Origin: Tillus elongatus
Lineage: Eukaryota > Arthropoda > Insecta > Coleoptera > Cleridae
NCBI GenBank assembly: GCA_964006375.1
Contig: OZ023268.1
Coordinates: 87,796,358-87,860,357, forward strand
DNA length: 64,000 nucleotides
Direction: 5' to 3'
The position numbers and the translations under genes were made by a program. A model generated the notes under the pieces. It was given only the letters and a program-made list of their open reading frames with translations, was not told where the DNA came from and did no database searches. Of this stretch, positions 9,712-24,686 are shown piece after piece; positions within the stretch are counted from its first letter, which is position 1, and the number at the start of each line of letters is the position of its first letter.

Positions 9712-12069
9712 CAGGGCGTCCGGAAATTGTGAGCAAAAAATTCAGTGGGTTATTCTACTCAAAGAATTAATGTCCCTAGTTCCTATAATAGTTTTTCGAA
9801 AACTCGAAAATAACGGAGTTATAGGGTGTCAAAAAAAATTTTTATCAAATTTTTGTCGATAACTTTTTTTGTCGTGAATAGATTCTTTTAAAATTTGGTG
9901 AACACGTATATAATATCACTCTGTATTTATGTTCCAAATTTGACATGGATCTATCTAAATTTAAAGGCCGAAGCTGCCCTTGACCAACAGATAAGGACTC
10001 ATAACTTTTTTGCTTAAATCTTTATCTCAAGTCTAACAATACCCGATTAAATGGAATTATAAAATCTCAAAAAAAGATAATCTTGTTGCACCACGATAAA
10101 ACTAACCGTTTTCGAGAAAAACGTTCTTAAAAATTTACTGGTATGATTGAATACTAAATCACCTAATCTCATTTTCAATATTAACGGAGCGTGCTTTGAA
10201 AACATTGTCTGTCAACAAGATCATGTGGCGTTAGTTTTGACAGATACTAGTTTGTGGTGATTTTACTTGCGGAATAGTTGAGATTAATTATAAAATACGA
10301 TGAATAATAATAATTATTCTTACGTTGAACTACCTGACATGCATTATTATTATAGTATAGCTGGCGGCAATGTCCTTGCTGCAAGACGTTTGTATGCTGA
10401 AGCATTTCCAAATAGAAGGGTACCACAATCTCGAATGTTCAGTAATATCCATCGAAGACTGGGAGAATTTGGATCATTTAGAAGTACTTTGCAAGATGTT
10501 GGCCGTCAGCGAAGTACTCGAACACCTGGAGCAGAAGTCCGTGTATTAAATGCAATCGAGAATAATCCCAACTTAAGTGTACGGTTAGTCTCTACTCAGG
10601 AGAGTATCTCGAAAAATTTTGTGCATGAAATTCTCAAGGAGCAGCTTTTTCATCCTTACCATTACCAGAAAGTTCAAGCTTTATCTCCTGAAGATCCGGA
10701 AGCTCGCGTGAATTTGTGCAATATAATTCGAAATCTACATAACAACGATCACAATTTTATCATTGCTTCTCTTCACAGATGAAGCTGGATTTGACCATGA
10801 CGGTTTGATCAACCTTCATAATGAGCATTATTGGTGAGAATCCTGACTTGGCGATAGAACGCGGTTTCCAGAATAAGTTTTCTGCTAATGTGTGAGCAGG
10901 AATATTAGGAGACCGCTTAATTGGGCCATATTTCTTCGCTCAAAGACTCAACGGTGAGATATACTTAATTTTTTTAAGAAACCAGTTATCCACTCTTTTG
11001 GATGATGTACCCCTCCAATCAAGAAATACAATGTGGCTGCTGCAGGACGGCGCGCCGCCACATTTTAGTACAGCCGTGAGGGAATTTATTAATGAAATAT
11101 TTCCTGAGAGATGGATAGGACGCGGTGAGTTCGTGCAGTGGGCTGCTAGATCGGCTGATTTGAACCCAACGGATTTTTTCTTTTGGGGTTACCTAAAATC
11201 TTTTGTATACAGGAGTCCAATTCAAAACGTTGAAGATTAAGGCAAAGAATTATTGATAACTGTGCGGTAATCAGGCAAAAAGACGGAATATTCGCCAGAG
11301 TTCGTCGGAATTTCCTGAGAAGAATTGATTTATGTGTTGAAATGGAAGGACATCACTTTGAAACTTTGTTATAATATTTAATTGTTATGATTTTAAATAA
11401 ATTATTGTTATAATGTTTAAATGTTGCAAGTTCTAGTAAGTAATAAAAAAATGAGGGCCTGTAAAATCGTTATTGCTGAAAATTTTATAGTAGTAATAAT
11501 AATAAAAATATAACACTTTATTTGTCAAAACATGTGACATAATTTTTTTCCGAGGCAATTACCGCGACTGTTTTCAAAGCACACGCTATTACCATTAACA
11601 TTTGGATGAAGTGATTTCGTATTCAATCAATACCAGCAAAAATTTTGAAGAACATTTTTCTCGAAAACGGTTAGTTTTATCGTGATGCAACAAGATGGCC
11701 TTTTTTTAAGATTTTATAATTCTCTGCAATCGTGTATTGTTAGATTTGAGATAAATATTTAAGCAAAAAGTTATGAGTCCTTATCTGTTGGTCAAGGGCA
11801 GCTTCGGCCTTTAAATTTAGATGGATCCATGTCAAATTTGCAACATAAATACAAAGTAATATTATATACGTGTGCACCAAACTTGAAAAGAATCGATTCA
11901 CGACCAAAAAAAGTAATCGACAAAAATTTAAAAATAAATATATTTTTTTTGACACCCTATAACTCCGTTATTTTCAAGTTTTCGAAAAACTACTATAGGA
12001 ACTAGGGGCATTAATTCTTTGAGTAGAATAACCACCTGAATTTTTTGCTCAAAATTTCCGGACACCCTG
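9712..12069 (+). mobile_element. Tc1/mariner-superfamily transposon, DD41D type (element 1)
   Basis: Inverted ends begin CAGGGCGTCCGGAAAT at 9712 and close with the complement at 12069, flanked by TA on each side. The inverted repeats are long, at least 400 bp (9712-10130 against 11640-12069), with scattered mismatches. A plus-strand transposase relic lies between them. A second copy of the terminal motif (ATAGGGTGTC) sits about 110 bp inside both ends. Confidence 0.9.
10300..11373 (+). pseudogene. DD41D mariner-like transposase, frameshifted
   Basis: The first frame (10300-10782, 160 codons) holds the N-terminal helix-turn-helix region: A-A-R-R-L-Y-A-E-A-F-P-N-R, then R-V-L-N-A-I-E-N-N-P, then the H-P-Y-H-Y-Q-K-V-Q link. 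The catalytic core begins out of frame at about 10783 with T-D-E-A-G-F. The later frame (10998-11240) has the second aspartate in Q-D-G-A-P-P-H-F and the third in N-P-T-D-F-F-F-W-G, with 41 residues between them. A stop at 11238 splits off the C-terminus, which ends H-H-F-E-T-L-L near 11370. A cut-and-paste transposase, now inactive. Confidence 0.85.
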
Positions 12070-12266
12070 TATATACAGTGTGCTTCTCTGAAATGCATCA
12101 TTTAAGAAAAGTGTTCGGACTGGCATGATTTTATACGGTTTGACATTGTTTTTCTTCAGGAGTCATTGAGCAAAACCTTGGGAAACGTTGTAATCTCTGG
12201 CAGCATCCCTTATTGATAATTTAGGATGTTCTTCGAAATATAATAGTATATTAATTGCAATTCAGA

Positions 12267-12300
12267 GCATCGGTGGTTCAGTGGTAATAACGTGTGCCCA
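12267..12300 (+). pseudogene. 5' half of a tRNA-Gly-like sequence
   Basis: The first 20 bases, GCATCGGTGGTTCAGTGGTA, equal the start of animal tRNA-Gly (acceptor strand, D arm and box A). The anticodon arm, T arm and box B are absent: the sequence changes at about 12287 and runs into T8 and the TA tract. It is either a truncated tRNA gene or the head of a tRNA-Gly-derived SINE. Confidence 0.65.
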
Positions 12301-12310
12301 AGCTTTTTTT

Positions 12311-15075
<2,765 letters not shown>

Positions 15076-15117
15076 TTTGTCGAGAGCGCTGTTCGCGATT
15101 GCTTGTCAGCTTATATA
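15076..15117 (+). repeat. Left part of a dispersed repeat split by element 3
   Basis: The sequence 'agagcgctgttcgcgattgct' with substitutions recurs at 40690-40730. The right part continues at 18109-18250, after element 3, just as it does without interruption at 40690-40870. Confidence 0.55.
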
Positions 15118-15621
15118 CAGGTGCCCCATAATTAATTGGACATCACAATGTGATATGGTATTAGGAATCATGCGTAATACGATGACGGTATTATTTTCAC
15201 CACCGTCGCTTGGTGGCACCACCGACAGGAACAGCAGTTCGTTAACATGTTCATAATTTTTTGTCCACCCTGTATGCACATTTTTGGACAAAAATAACGA
15301 AAGCACATTTAGTTTTACAGAAAAAAAAGGTATACTGCTTTGAAGTCGAAAAAGTTGACCGTTTTGAAAATAAACGTACTTTTTCAATTAAATTAAATTA
15401 AAGATTATGCGCAAACATTATTATTCTCGAAGCTTCGATCTTAGTGCAAATTATGTGTATCTAATATAGACACCTTTTAGCACAATAAAATTTACGTTAT
15501 CTAAAGAAGCATTTTTATTAAGAATTCAACAAAGCCATTAAATACAATAACATTTATAAAACTAATTATTAAAAAAGAAATAGTTAACAAAATGGGTATC
15601 GGAAAGATTGTTACAAATTGC

Positions 15622-15633
15622 ATTAGTCTACCT
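15622..15633 (+). repeat. 12-bp target site duplication, left copy
   Basis: ATTAGTCTACCT is repeated exactly at 16414-16425 around the second foldback-like element. Confidence 0.85.
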
Positions 15634-16413
15634 ATGTAAGAATAGATGCATTCTCGCAACAATTAGAACCGTAGACCGGTTTCGCTCTCACTAGAGCTCT
15701 TCAGTACGGCATACTTATGGTAGCAAAAATGCACCAAAAGTAATACGGCTATAGTATAGCCAGCCTTAAAATACTAAGTGAGTGGTGGACGTGCCGCCAC
15801 CTAGTTGCGGAACCAAGTAGTATGTTGTCACGCGAGCTCCAAATAACACAAAGTGTTAAAAAATAGAGACTGTATACAACTAACTAACAATTTAGAAAAT
15901 TGTCAGCCCTGGCCCATTTCTACCCCAATATAGGGACAAAGTATGTAAGACCAGATGCATTCTCGCAACAATTAGAACCGTAGACCGGTTTCGCTCTCAT
16001 TAGAGCTCTTCAGTACGGCATACTAATTGTAGCAAAAATACACCAAAAGGATTACGGCTATAGTATAGCCAGCCACCTAGGTGGCGGCACGTCCACCACT
16101 CACTTAGTATTTTAAGGCTGGCTATACGATAGCCGTATTATTTTTGGTGCACTTTTGCTACAATAAGTATGCCGTACTGGAGAGCTCTAATGAGAGCGAA
16201 ACCGGTCTACGGTTCTAATTGTTGCGAGAATGCATCTAGTCTTACATATTTTGTCCCTATATTGGGGTAGAAATGGGCCAGGACTGACAATTTTCTAAAT
16301 TGTTAGTTGTATACAGTCTCTATTTTTTAACACTTTGTGTTAATTGGAGCTGGCGTGACAACATACTACTTGGTTCCGCAACTAGGTGGCGGCACGTCCA
16401 CCACTCACTTAGT
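15634..16413. mobile_element. Foldback-like element, inverted arrangement (copy 2)
   Basis: It starts ATGTAAGA, the complement of the end of copy 1, and ends CACTCACTTAGT, the complement of the start of copy 1, so the termini agree. Two modules (15634-16070) run in reverse orientation and one (16070-16413) in forward orientation, meeting in a palindrome around 16075 where GCCACCTAGGTGGC lies at the centre. The module is the same as the 307-bp unit at 6645-7741 but with about ten percent or more difference by eye. Confidence 0.78.
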
Positions 16414-16425
16414 ATTAGTCTACCT
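16414..16425 (+). repeat. 12-bp target site duplication, right copy
   Basis: Exact repeat of 15622-15633. Confidence 0.85.
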
Positions 16426-16559
16426 AATTAAATTAATCTAAAATTAAACTGCAACTTTAGAAGCAAAACAATAACAAATCAGAGTAAGTGCTCAAAGTGA
16501 TCACCATTTACGGCAATTCATTTTCTCACTCATTTATTAAAATTATGTATTACTTTAAA

Positions 16560-17560
16560 AAATGAATTTTGTCGAGCTCTGATATCACTAACACCCTGTA
16601 CGATCTTTCCCCATAATTTCTGGCGGTTATTTATTTTATCTTAGTAGACCAGTGACTTTAAATAACCCCAAAAGTAAAAATCTAGCGGATTTAAGTCAGG
16701 ACTACGCGGCGGCCATGGGTGCACACTACTTTTGAGGGTAAATTTCATCTAAATAATTTCGCACATCTCAGATGTAATGTGCTGGAGCACCATCATGCAT
16801 AAACCAAGAGTCACTCCTTAAAGTTAAAGCTACATCTTCTAAAATGATCGGTAAATTATCTCTCAAAAACAAGAGAGACGTTGCTCCGTTAAGTCTAGGT
16901 GACCGTTCAAATGATCCCACAATACAATTTCCAAAGATGCCACACCAAATGTTTATTGAAAATTCATGCTAAAAATGATGTTCGCATATAGCATGAGGAT
17001 TTTCAATTGCATAGGTATGGCTACTCTGCAAATTGAACATACCTCTCCTGGTGAATGAGGCTTCATCAGTAAATAAAATTTTCTTGTTGAAAATTGGATC
17101 CTCTAAATAGCGTTCTCTCATAAACTGGCAAAATTGAAGTCTTCTTTGTAAGTCCTGCGGTAAAAGCAGCTGAACTCGAGTGAAATGATACGAATCCAGC
17201 TTTTCTTTGCGTATGATTCTTGCCACCGAAGATTTGCTTATACCTGTTGCTGAACTAACAAGTCACGTGCTGGTTTCCGCGTCTTCTACAATACGAACCA
17301 TGATTTCGTCTTCCATATTAGCATCAATTACACTCGGTCTTCCTGCATGTTTTTGGGATCAAATGACCCAGTTTCACCTTATATATCGTACAGTACGTTA
17401 AAAGTTTTATGGTTTGGTTGTCTTATATCAGGATAAAGCTCAAAATAGCGCTGTGCTCCTTTAGGTGAACACAAATTTTCCTGGGCATAAAGACACACCA
17501 TATCTCGTATTTGTGAATTTTACAAATCATTATGACGCGACATTTTAATGCAAATAGCAA
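16560..17560 (-). pseudogene. DD41D-like transposase relic of element 3
   Basis: The clearest frame is 17226-16969: S-Y-H-F-T-R-V-Q-L-L-L-P-Q-D, R-R-L-Q-F-C-Q-F-M and the first catalytic aspartate in I-L-F-T-D-E-A-S-F-T-R-R-G. After a stop the line continues with S-I-N-I-W-C-G-I-F-G and the second aspartate in M-H-D-G-A-P-A-H near 16790. The third-aspartate region (about 16690) is shifted and badly damaged. The N-terminus reaches to about 17540. Inactive. Confidence 0.75.
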
Positions 17561-18108
17561 GAAAAGAGTGACAATTAAAGATACTTGTTTAATGTCAGTC
17601 GATTTTGACAAGTTATAGTAAACAAGTTCTTAGTTGCTACCATAACATACTTAGCAACAAAATAAATACAAATTTTTGGTTTTCATTGAAGAAGTACGAT
17701 TATTTTTAAAACGGTCAACTTTTTTGACTTCAAAGAAGTATACATTTTTTGTGTGAAACTAAATGGGCTTTCTTTATTTTTGTTCGAAAATGTGCATACA
17801 GGGTGGACAACAAATTATGACCATGTTAATGAACCAGTGTTGCTGTCGGTGCCGCCACCAAGTGGCAGTGGTGAAATTGATATCGTCATCGTATTACGCA
17901 TAATGCCTAATAAAACCATGCCACATTTCATAATAATACGTGGGACCACTTTCAAGATATTTGAAAACAAATTTTAAGAAAAATTATTCAAACACCCTGT
18001 ACAACGAAAACGAATAACATTTTACTGAAGCATGTTGAGCCCTATTGCTTTATTTTTGTGCCACCTATCACCCCTTAGCTAGTGTTCAGTTAATTATGGG
18101 GCACCCTG

Positions 18109-18250
18109 TATAAATACTATTTCTAGTTCTTATTCGCTTAGATTATTAGTTCCTCTGAAGACGCTAACGTTGCAAGCGAAACAATTGTGTGGTCTGAAAA
18201 TTGTGTGGTGAATAAAAGTGTGCTTATACAAAATCTATATAATTTATATG
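18109..18250 (+). repeat. Right part of a dispersed repeat split by element 3
   Basis: Shares 'tttctagtt', 'ttcgcttagattatt', a 'cctctgaagacgcta' block and 'ggtctgaaaa' with 40730-40850. It runs up to the acceptor of the exon at 18257, so the open frame that starts at ATG 18187 is not an N-terminus but repeat sequence read in frame. Confidence 0.5.
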
Positions 18251-18256
18251 TTTTAG

Positions 18257-18443
18257 CCAGTGAATATTCTTTGGATAAACTTATCTTGGTAGAACAGACT
18301 GGTCATGAATTGCCCCAGTATTCAGTGGCACTTACGAAGGAACAATTTGACAATTTTAAGAAGGAGATCGCAGACTTACGAACTAAAGTCAGTGAACTTA
18401 TTGATATGCCCAATAATATGGCTCTGATTGATGCTATGAGAAA
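18257..18443 (+). CDS. QRICH2: QRICH2-like gene, internal exon
   Basis: Acceptor atgttttAG, donor AA|GTATGT, 187 nt. The frame encodes S-E-Y-S-L-D-K-L, a short linker and a heptad-rich helix (E-Q-F-D-N-F-K-K-E-I-A-D-L-R-T-K-V-S-E-L) ending M-R-K. It enters with two codon bases and leaves with two; both neighbours match. Confidence 0.8.
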
Positions 18444-18599
18444 GTATGTTCAAAGTTTAATTACATTAATCGCTAAAAATAATTGTTTTCAAACATATTT
18501 GTTGTAATAACTTTCCAGATTATTGCATGGGCAGTTTCCTGATTTTTTTCCGGAAAAGTTCTTAGAAACACCTCATGTATTATTAAACCACAATAAAAA

Positions 18600-19280
<681 letters not shown>

Positions 19281-19974
19281 AATATCACCTGCACTTTTTA
19301 CATTTTGCATTTATACTTCCTTTTAATCCTTTTCCCGCACAGGACCTCTATTCGCTCTGCACCCCATAACTTTCTTGGGGGATGAGGCCACAACATTCGT
19401 CTTGTGGCTTACGGTTGGGGGGTGGTTCTAAGAATGTTTCTGAAAAACACATTCAAAAAGCTGACACTTACCAACCCACGCCCGTTTCTCTCTACCAGAG
19501 CCCCAGTTAGCCTAGCTAAAAAGCTAATGGAGAGCAAAACCACATCATAATGCACTCACGCAGCAGTTTAAGGGAAGGAGAAAGTGTCTAACAATTGCCC
19601 CCACCCCGACGAAGCACCTTACCCACACTCGTCCTAGCTCCCCTTTTACCAATATATAGCCCAGATATTGTTTTCCTAATTAAAAAGCTAGGAGAAGAAA
19701 CCCCCAAAAATGAAGAAGAGTACTTCACATTGCAATTGCTGTCAAAAGACAATAACTGAAAATGTAGTTTAATGCGTCTGCAAAGGAACCACAAGGTAGG
19801 AATATTATTAACGTGTATGTAGGTTGGTGAACTTTATGTATCAGCAATCTCTTGATCTAAAACTGACCATGCAATAATCTGTAAAATAGCTATATTATAA
19901 TCTCATATTTGCTAACGAAATGTAGCATTTTAAGCACATTACATCTTGCTCATTTTACGAAACTGTTTTTCTAG
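19281..19974. other. Intron sequence with repeat-like segments
   Basis: It carries 'accccataactttcttggggg', which resembles the tandem units at 38860-39900. No gene is recognised. It ends in the polypyrimidine tract and acceptor of the next exon. Confidence 0.4.
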
Positions 19975-20096
19975 GGGTGGAGATGACCAGTCACCTTTGA
20001 TTGACCTATTTCAAATTTTGACCTTAAGCAAGAGGGTAGACGCTGCTGAGATTGGTATGGAGAAACTTGCCAGTATGATGACCGAACTAGCAAAAG
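19975..20096 (+). CDS. QRICH2: QRICH2-like gene, internal exon
   Basis: Acceptor tttttctAG, donor AAAG|GTATTT, 122 nt. It encodes G-G-D-D-Q-S-P-L-I-D-L-F-Q-I-L-T and then a helix with K-R-V-D-A-A-E-I-G-M-E-K-L. Phase in 2, phase out 1, both matched. Confidence 0.85.
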
Positions 20097-20331
20097 GTAT
20101 TTCAGCGTGTTTTTAGAAAGCCTTTTTAATTAATTTGAAAGATAAATTAAAGTTATTGATATCTTTATCTCACGTGTGAATGAGAATCATGTGCTATTTG
20201 AGATGATTTTACCATTAATGTAACTTTTCAGTGTCCATATTTCATTTTCTTTAAATGTTTTGTTGATCTCTTGGTTTGTTAACATTTTCACCTAACACGT
20301 TACTCAAAATATATTACTACCACTACTTTCC

Positions 20332-23300
20332 CACTGAGCAAGATAATATTGCATTAACATTGCAGAATCTTTTCCAAAGCAAGTGTAAGTTTGATAGATT
20401 ACTTACAGAAAGCCTCCTGCAAGTTTGTTGCAAATGGCAAATCTTCCCCACAGTGACTTTACATATGTAAGTGTTTCTTTTGTAACTTTACTGCAAGTTT
20501 ACTATAGTGAGCTGTTACAAACTTTCCTTATACTTACAAATGTTACCTTACAGCAAGCTTCAATTTTAAAAGGGCCTAGCAAAGTTGTAAAATTTAAACT
20601 TACATTTGCAACTTATCTGCAATTGTATATGTTATATATACAGTGCAAGTTTGTAATTTGGGATAATTCCAATTAATCTACTTCAGCTTTTTTTCAAAAA
20701 TGCTCGGAGTCAGATAATATTCTCAGTTAGAAACTTTTCAAAAATGTATTATACAATTTGTGTCAAATGTCATTGATAATTTTTGTAAATGACAACCTTA
20801 GCTTTTTGTTGATTATTTTTAAAGTACACATCAAGCGATACAAAACCACCAAATTTCAAATTTTTATTATAAATCTTGAGGTGAAAGCACGAAAAAAATT
20901 GTGTAGTTATCAATGAATAAACATTTTAAATCTGCTGGTTTTCTACAACTTCACATGTAAGAACTTTTAAAATAGTCAACAAAAACGTAGGGTTGATTTA
21001 AAGAAATTATCGATGAAGTTATTTTTCAAATATGGTACATACTGTATAGATTTTTTGAAAGACTGCAACTTGAAATACTAATCAGTGTCCAAGAATTTTT
21101 GATAAAAAAGAAACTGTATTTGATTAACTGAATTTATTTCAAGTTACAAACTAATACTGAATATAGGTATAGGTGTATTTATACATAATATATATTTCTT
21201 GTAAAACTGTAAAAAATGACAAGACAATGTTAATTAGAATAAAATCTTTATTCATAAAAAAATTAAAGACTTACAATACATTTCATTTCTGCTAATAGAT
21301 AGATATATAGACTTTATTGACCATCAAATGTACATGGTAAGTCGCTGTCTTTATAAGTGCCGACTATAGTTACTAGATAGAGATAGTTGAAAACAGATAG
21401 CGAGCGTGTCCATGTTTAGCCTAAAATGCAGTTCTAGTCAAAACTCAGTGTCAAAATAGATAACTTGAACTCGTGATATCGTTATTAATTGACCGATTTC
21501 AAAAATTATTTTTTCTAAATGAATACCGATTAATTGTTTTTAATATTGTTTTACTAAATAACTCTTAGTCGTCTAGGAAAACGTGTGAAACACCAATAAC
21601 AAAAACAAAGTCTTCTCCAGCATTACTTATTTTGAGAGGCGAGAATTTTTTTAGCTTCTAAAATATGTGGCAATATATGTGACATAAAATAAAGTCAACA
21701 TATCAAATACTATTGTGAAAAAAGAAATATCTAAAACGGTGCGTTCATTTCGATTTTAGAGAATGTTTAATTAAGCAAACGTAAGAATATGCAATGGATA
21801 AATCAAGCGCAGGGAAATGAATACAACTTTAATGCAAAAATAGCTTAAATATGGCGACAGTCTCTGAAAGTGTTCACGCATATGTCTTAACTATCCCTAT
21901 CAAGTAAGTATAGTACCGTCAATGCCTGTGTACATTCAGAAACATTGAGTTAAAATAAAGCAAAATTATGACTACAATGAATTACGTATATATAAAAAAA
22001 AGTATGCGGCTAGTGGATCTTGCTTTCCAAAGCTTTTGTCTAACGCACTCACACACACATACTACAAAGAATGAATACAAGTAGTATGTAACACTATACA
22101 TATTAGTTTAGAGCACCAATAAATTCCTTCACCTTGGTTTTTGTTTTATAACATCCAATAGTGCCTACTGTAATCTTGTTAGTGGGTGCATCTTAATAAT
22201 ATTAGGTAGAAAATTGAGGAATTTGATTCCCAAGTAATCAAACATCTGCTTTGTTTTCTCCTTTTTGTGCAACTGTATTTTAGTTCATTCCTGCACCTGG
22301 TATTAATGTTGCCAGCTTCATCATTCACTGGATATTTTGAATACATATACTGAAGAAGAATATGGCTGGAAAGGTACCTAAGTATCCCATTGGCCTCGAA
22401 CACATCAGGGCAGCTTTTTCTTGGACCTACGCACACAATGTCCTTATTGCTATTTTTTGCATGATAAACACATGTTCCGCTGCTGACGTGTTAACCCATA
22501 TGAATGTTCCATATAATAGGATACTGCGACAACGTGCAACATAAGCAATCCTGGCAGCTTTATGGGTACTGTATTGTTCCACTATTCGTTCTTATGATGT
22601 CAATTGCTCTGGATAAGCCTCATGCTTCCATAGGTCAATCATATTTAACGTTTTAAAATGAATTGGTCTGACCAGGTAAGACATCTTCAGGCTGCTTCTA
22701 AGGACCTAACAAAATTCGTATTTGGCAATTAGGTTTTCTTTTTCGTTGAGTATATTTCACAAAAAGAAACAAACATATAAATGCAGCCATTTTGGAATAA
22801 TTCACCAATAGTGACATACCAAAATTGAATTTTGCTACAGAAAAGTGACTAATTTTATTGAATTCAGACATGTATTTAGTATATAGCTGTTTTAGGGATT
22901 CTTACCTGACATGTTTGTCGATATACTCCATGTTTCATCATCTACATTCTAGACAACGAATCACTTAATTACCCAAAATTCAAAAAATTTAGGCTACAAT
23001 AAGATTGTTCAATCTTTAAAACTCCCAGAAAAATAAATAGACATAGATCAAATAATAAAAATATAAACAACAAACCGCCATTAATCATTAATGCCGGGCG
23101 CTTTGTCAGTCAGTCAGTTCGCTGTTGGCGTTGCTATGTTGCTATTGGACGACGATGACATTCGATCGAACATACACGATCACGAAAACGGAGGGAATTC
23201 AAATAAATGTTTACAAATTAAAACAAACTTTCAGAAACATTACAATTGTAACTTTGCGTGAGCTTACAAATGGAGAAAAACAAGCTGGAAAAGGATATAT

Positions 23301-23446
23301 TATATTTGAAAGTTACGTTAAAGTTTCATTTGTAAGTTTGCATTGGTTTTTTGGCTGCAAACATTTAGAAATGTTGCAAACTTAACTTGCTTAATGGTAA
23401 ATTATCTAACGTTGCGGTAAGCATTTGTAAGTTACCCTGCTTAGTG
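20332..23446. mobile_element. Possible CACTA/CMC-like non-autonomous element with subterminal repeats
   Basis: CACTGAGCA at 20332 and TGCTTAGTG at 23438-23446 form short inverted ends. Within about 350 bp of each end, short motifs of the type GCAAGTTTGT and CTTACAAATG recur many times in both orientations (20380-20660 and 23200-23446). CACTA-type elements are known for CACT-starting ends and clustered subterminal repeats. No matching target duplication is seen and no transposase, so this is tentative. A Jockey-like fragment lies inside. Confidence 0.42.
22130..22720 (-). pseudogene. LINE (Jockey-like) RT C-terminal fragment
   Basis: On the minus strand 22436-22140 reads F-E-A-N-G-I-L, then N-I-N-T-R-C-R-N-E-L, then in a shifted frame G-I-K-F-L-N-F-L-P-N-I-I-K. 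This order (tRN box followed by Y/F-N-x-L-P) closes many Jockey/CR1-like RTs. Upstream parts toward 22720 are degraded beyond recognition. Confidence 0.5.
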
Positions 23447-23700
23447 GGTTTGCTTCTTCCACTTTCATGTATCTCCGCTTACATTGCTGTTACACAAACT
23501 TCTCCTTTCATATGTCACCCACAGCATCTGATTAAGCTTTCCTGGGTTTTCCGCTGCTTCTCACACCATCTACATACCTTCTATAAATACTACTTGTCAT
23601 TTTAGCATTATACAATCTCTTTAATTGTCCAAACCACTTAAGCACGCTGCTCTCATGTATTTACATCAAATGTACTTTTTCACATTATATTCATTCAAGC

Positions 23701-23910
23701 CTATTCATTTCTAAATCTGTATTTTCTTGATTTACCCGCCACTGGTTTAAGGTAGTCCATTTCGACAGCATTCACCTTTCTCAATGAGCCAGATCCGATG
23801 ACATAAAAATTATCATTTCCATTTAACAAAAAATCATATGTTTGGTTGGTATCACAAAAGCTGTCCTTAACACGTTTGGTGCCACAATAAGACAGGTCAA
23901 GTATCACCCG
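23701..23910 (-). pseudogene. LINE RT thumb fragment
   Basis: Near its end the 68-codon frame reads L-R-K-V-N-A-V-E-M-D-Y-L, then S-R-K-Y-R-F-R-N-E. The V-E-M-D-Y and R-N-E spacing is typical of the thumb of RTE/L2-like RTs. It is a short isolated fragment. Confidence 0.45.
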
Positions 23911-24094
23911 AGGGGCCGTAGATAAAAGACTTATTATTGTTAAACATTTTTATTCACTATAGTTAATGATAAATTAATAAAGTCCATTTGCCCATTCAAA
24001 AATACCAATGAGTTCACCGGTGATACAGCATTTGGTTAATATGGCATTCAAAATGTGCCATAAGCATCGGTGATTTCACTGTAGTTCTTGCCTT

Positions 24095-24640
24095 TCAGTG
24101 TGTTTTAATGAAAAAGCTGACAGACCGGTGAATGTCACCCTGCTCACACATTGTTGACACTTGTTTTGTCGATTTTTGTGCGTCTTTCCTCCCTCCTTTC
24201 TGGTCGAGTTTTGTTGTAGCAATTTGAACATCTGTTTCTTTTTTCCTGTGTTGTCTTGTTTTCACATTTGATTTTATAAATTTGTGCTTTTTCTCAGCCT
24301 CTTTTTTATTTTCTGCTGCTAACATTTCAAATTAGTTTATCTCTGAAAGATTTTTCGTTTTTCAATTTTTTCATGATAATCCATAAGTTGACTACGGCTG
24401 TATTCAGCAGGATTTCGAAAACAGCTTTGTGGTACCATCTTCTTCTTTTCCTCTGTGATGCCAAATAATTAGCCATTTGGTCGAAAATATCCACCACTTT
24501 TTTGCCCTTTTTATATCCTATAATGAACGCTGACTTGAGGATAACTTCTCCTTTTCAATGTTTTTTCCAGTTGGTTGCTGATCAATTCCGTGTTTTGTTG
24601 AAAGAAAGCGCACATCTCTCTGATCTTTCCACTTGGCTAC
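24095..24640 (-). pseudogene. piggyBac-like transposase C-terminal part
   Basis: After the SINE the minus-strand sequence reads S-G-K-I-R-E-M-C-A-F-F-Q in one frame, and later a Lys-rich tail with K-K-E-A-E-K-K-H-K-F. A cysteine remnant (M-C-E-Q-G-D) stands where the terminal cysteine-rich domain is expected. Several stops interrupt it. Confidence 0.55.
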
Positions 24641-24686
24641 TCTAAATCCATTAGAATTTTTCCTTCCTCTTACCTCTCCCTTACTT

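Larger units (their letters stand above)
15118..18108 (-). mobile_element. Tc1/mariner-superfamily transposon (element 3) carrying a foldback element
   Basis: Ends: CAGGTGCCCCATAATTAATT at 15118 and its near-complement at 18108, with flanking TA. Inverted repeats run about 300 bp, with imperfect pairing of 15118-15400 and 17700-18108. The terminal-type motif recurs as ACACCCTGT at 17992-18000, about 110 bp from the right end. A minus-strand transposase relic lies at about 16560-17560. A foldback-like element (15634-16413) is inserted in the transposase-distal half. Confidence 0.85.

Noticed and set aside
18187..18256. ATG at 18187 as the start of the QRICH2-like protein
   Set aside because: 18109-18250 is a dispersed repeat also found at 40690-40870, and a good acceptor lies at 18255-18256 with a phase that fits exon 8399-8524.
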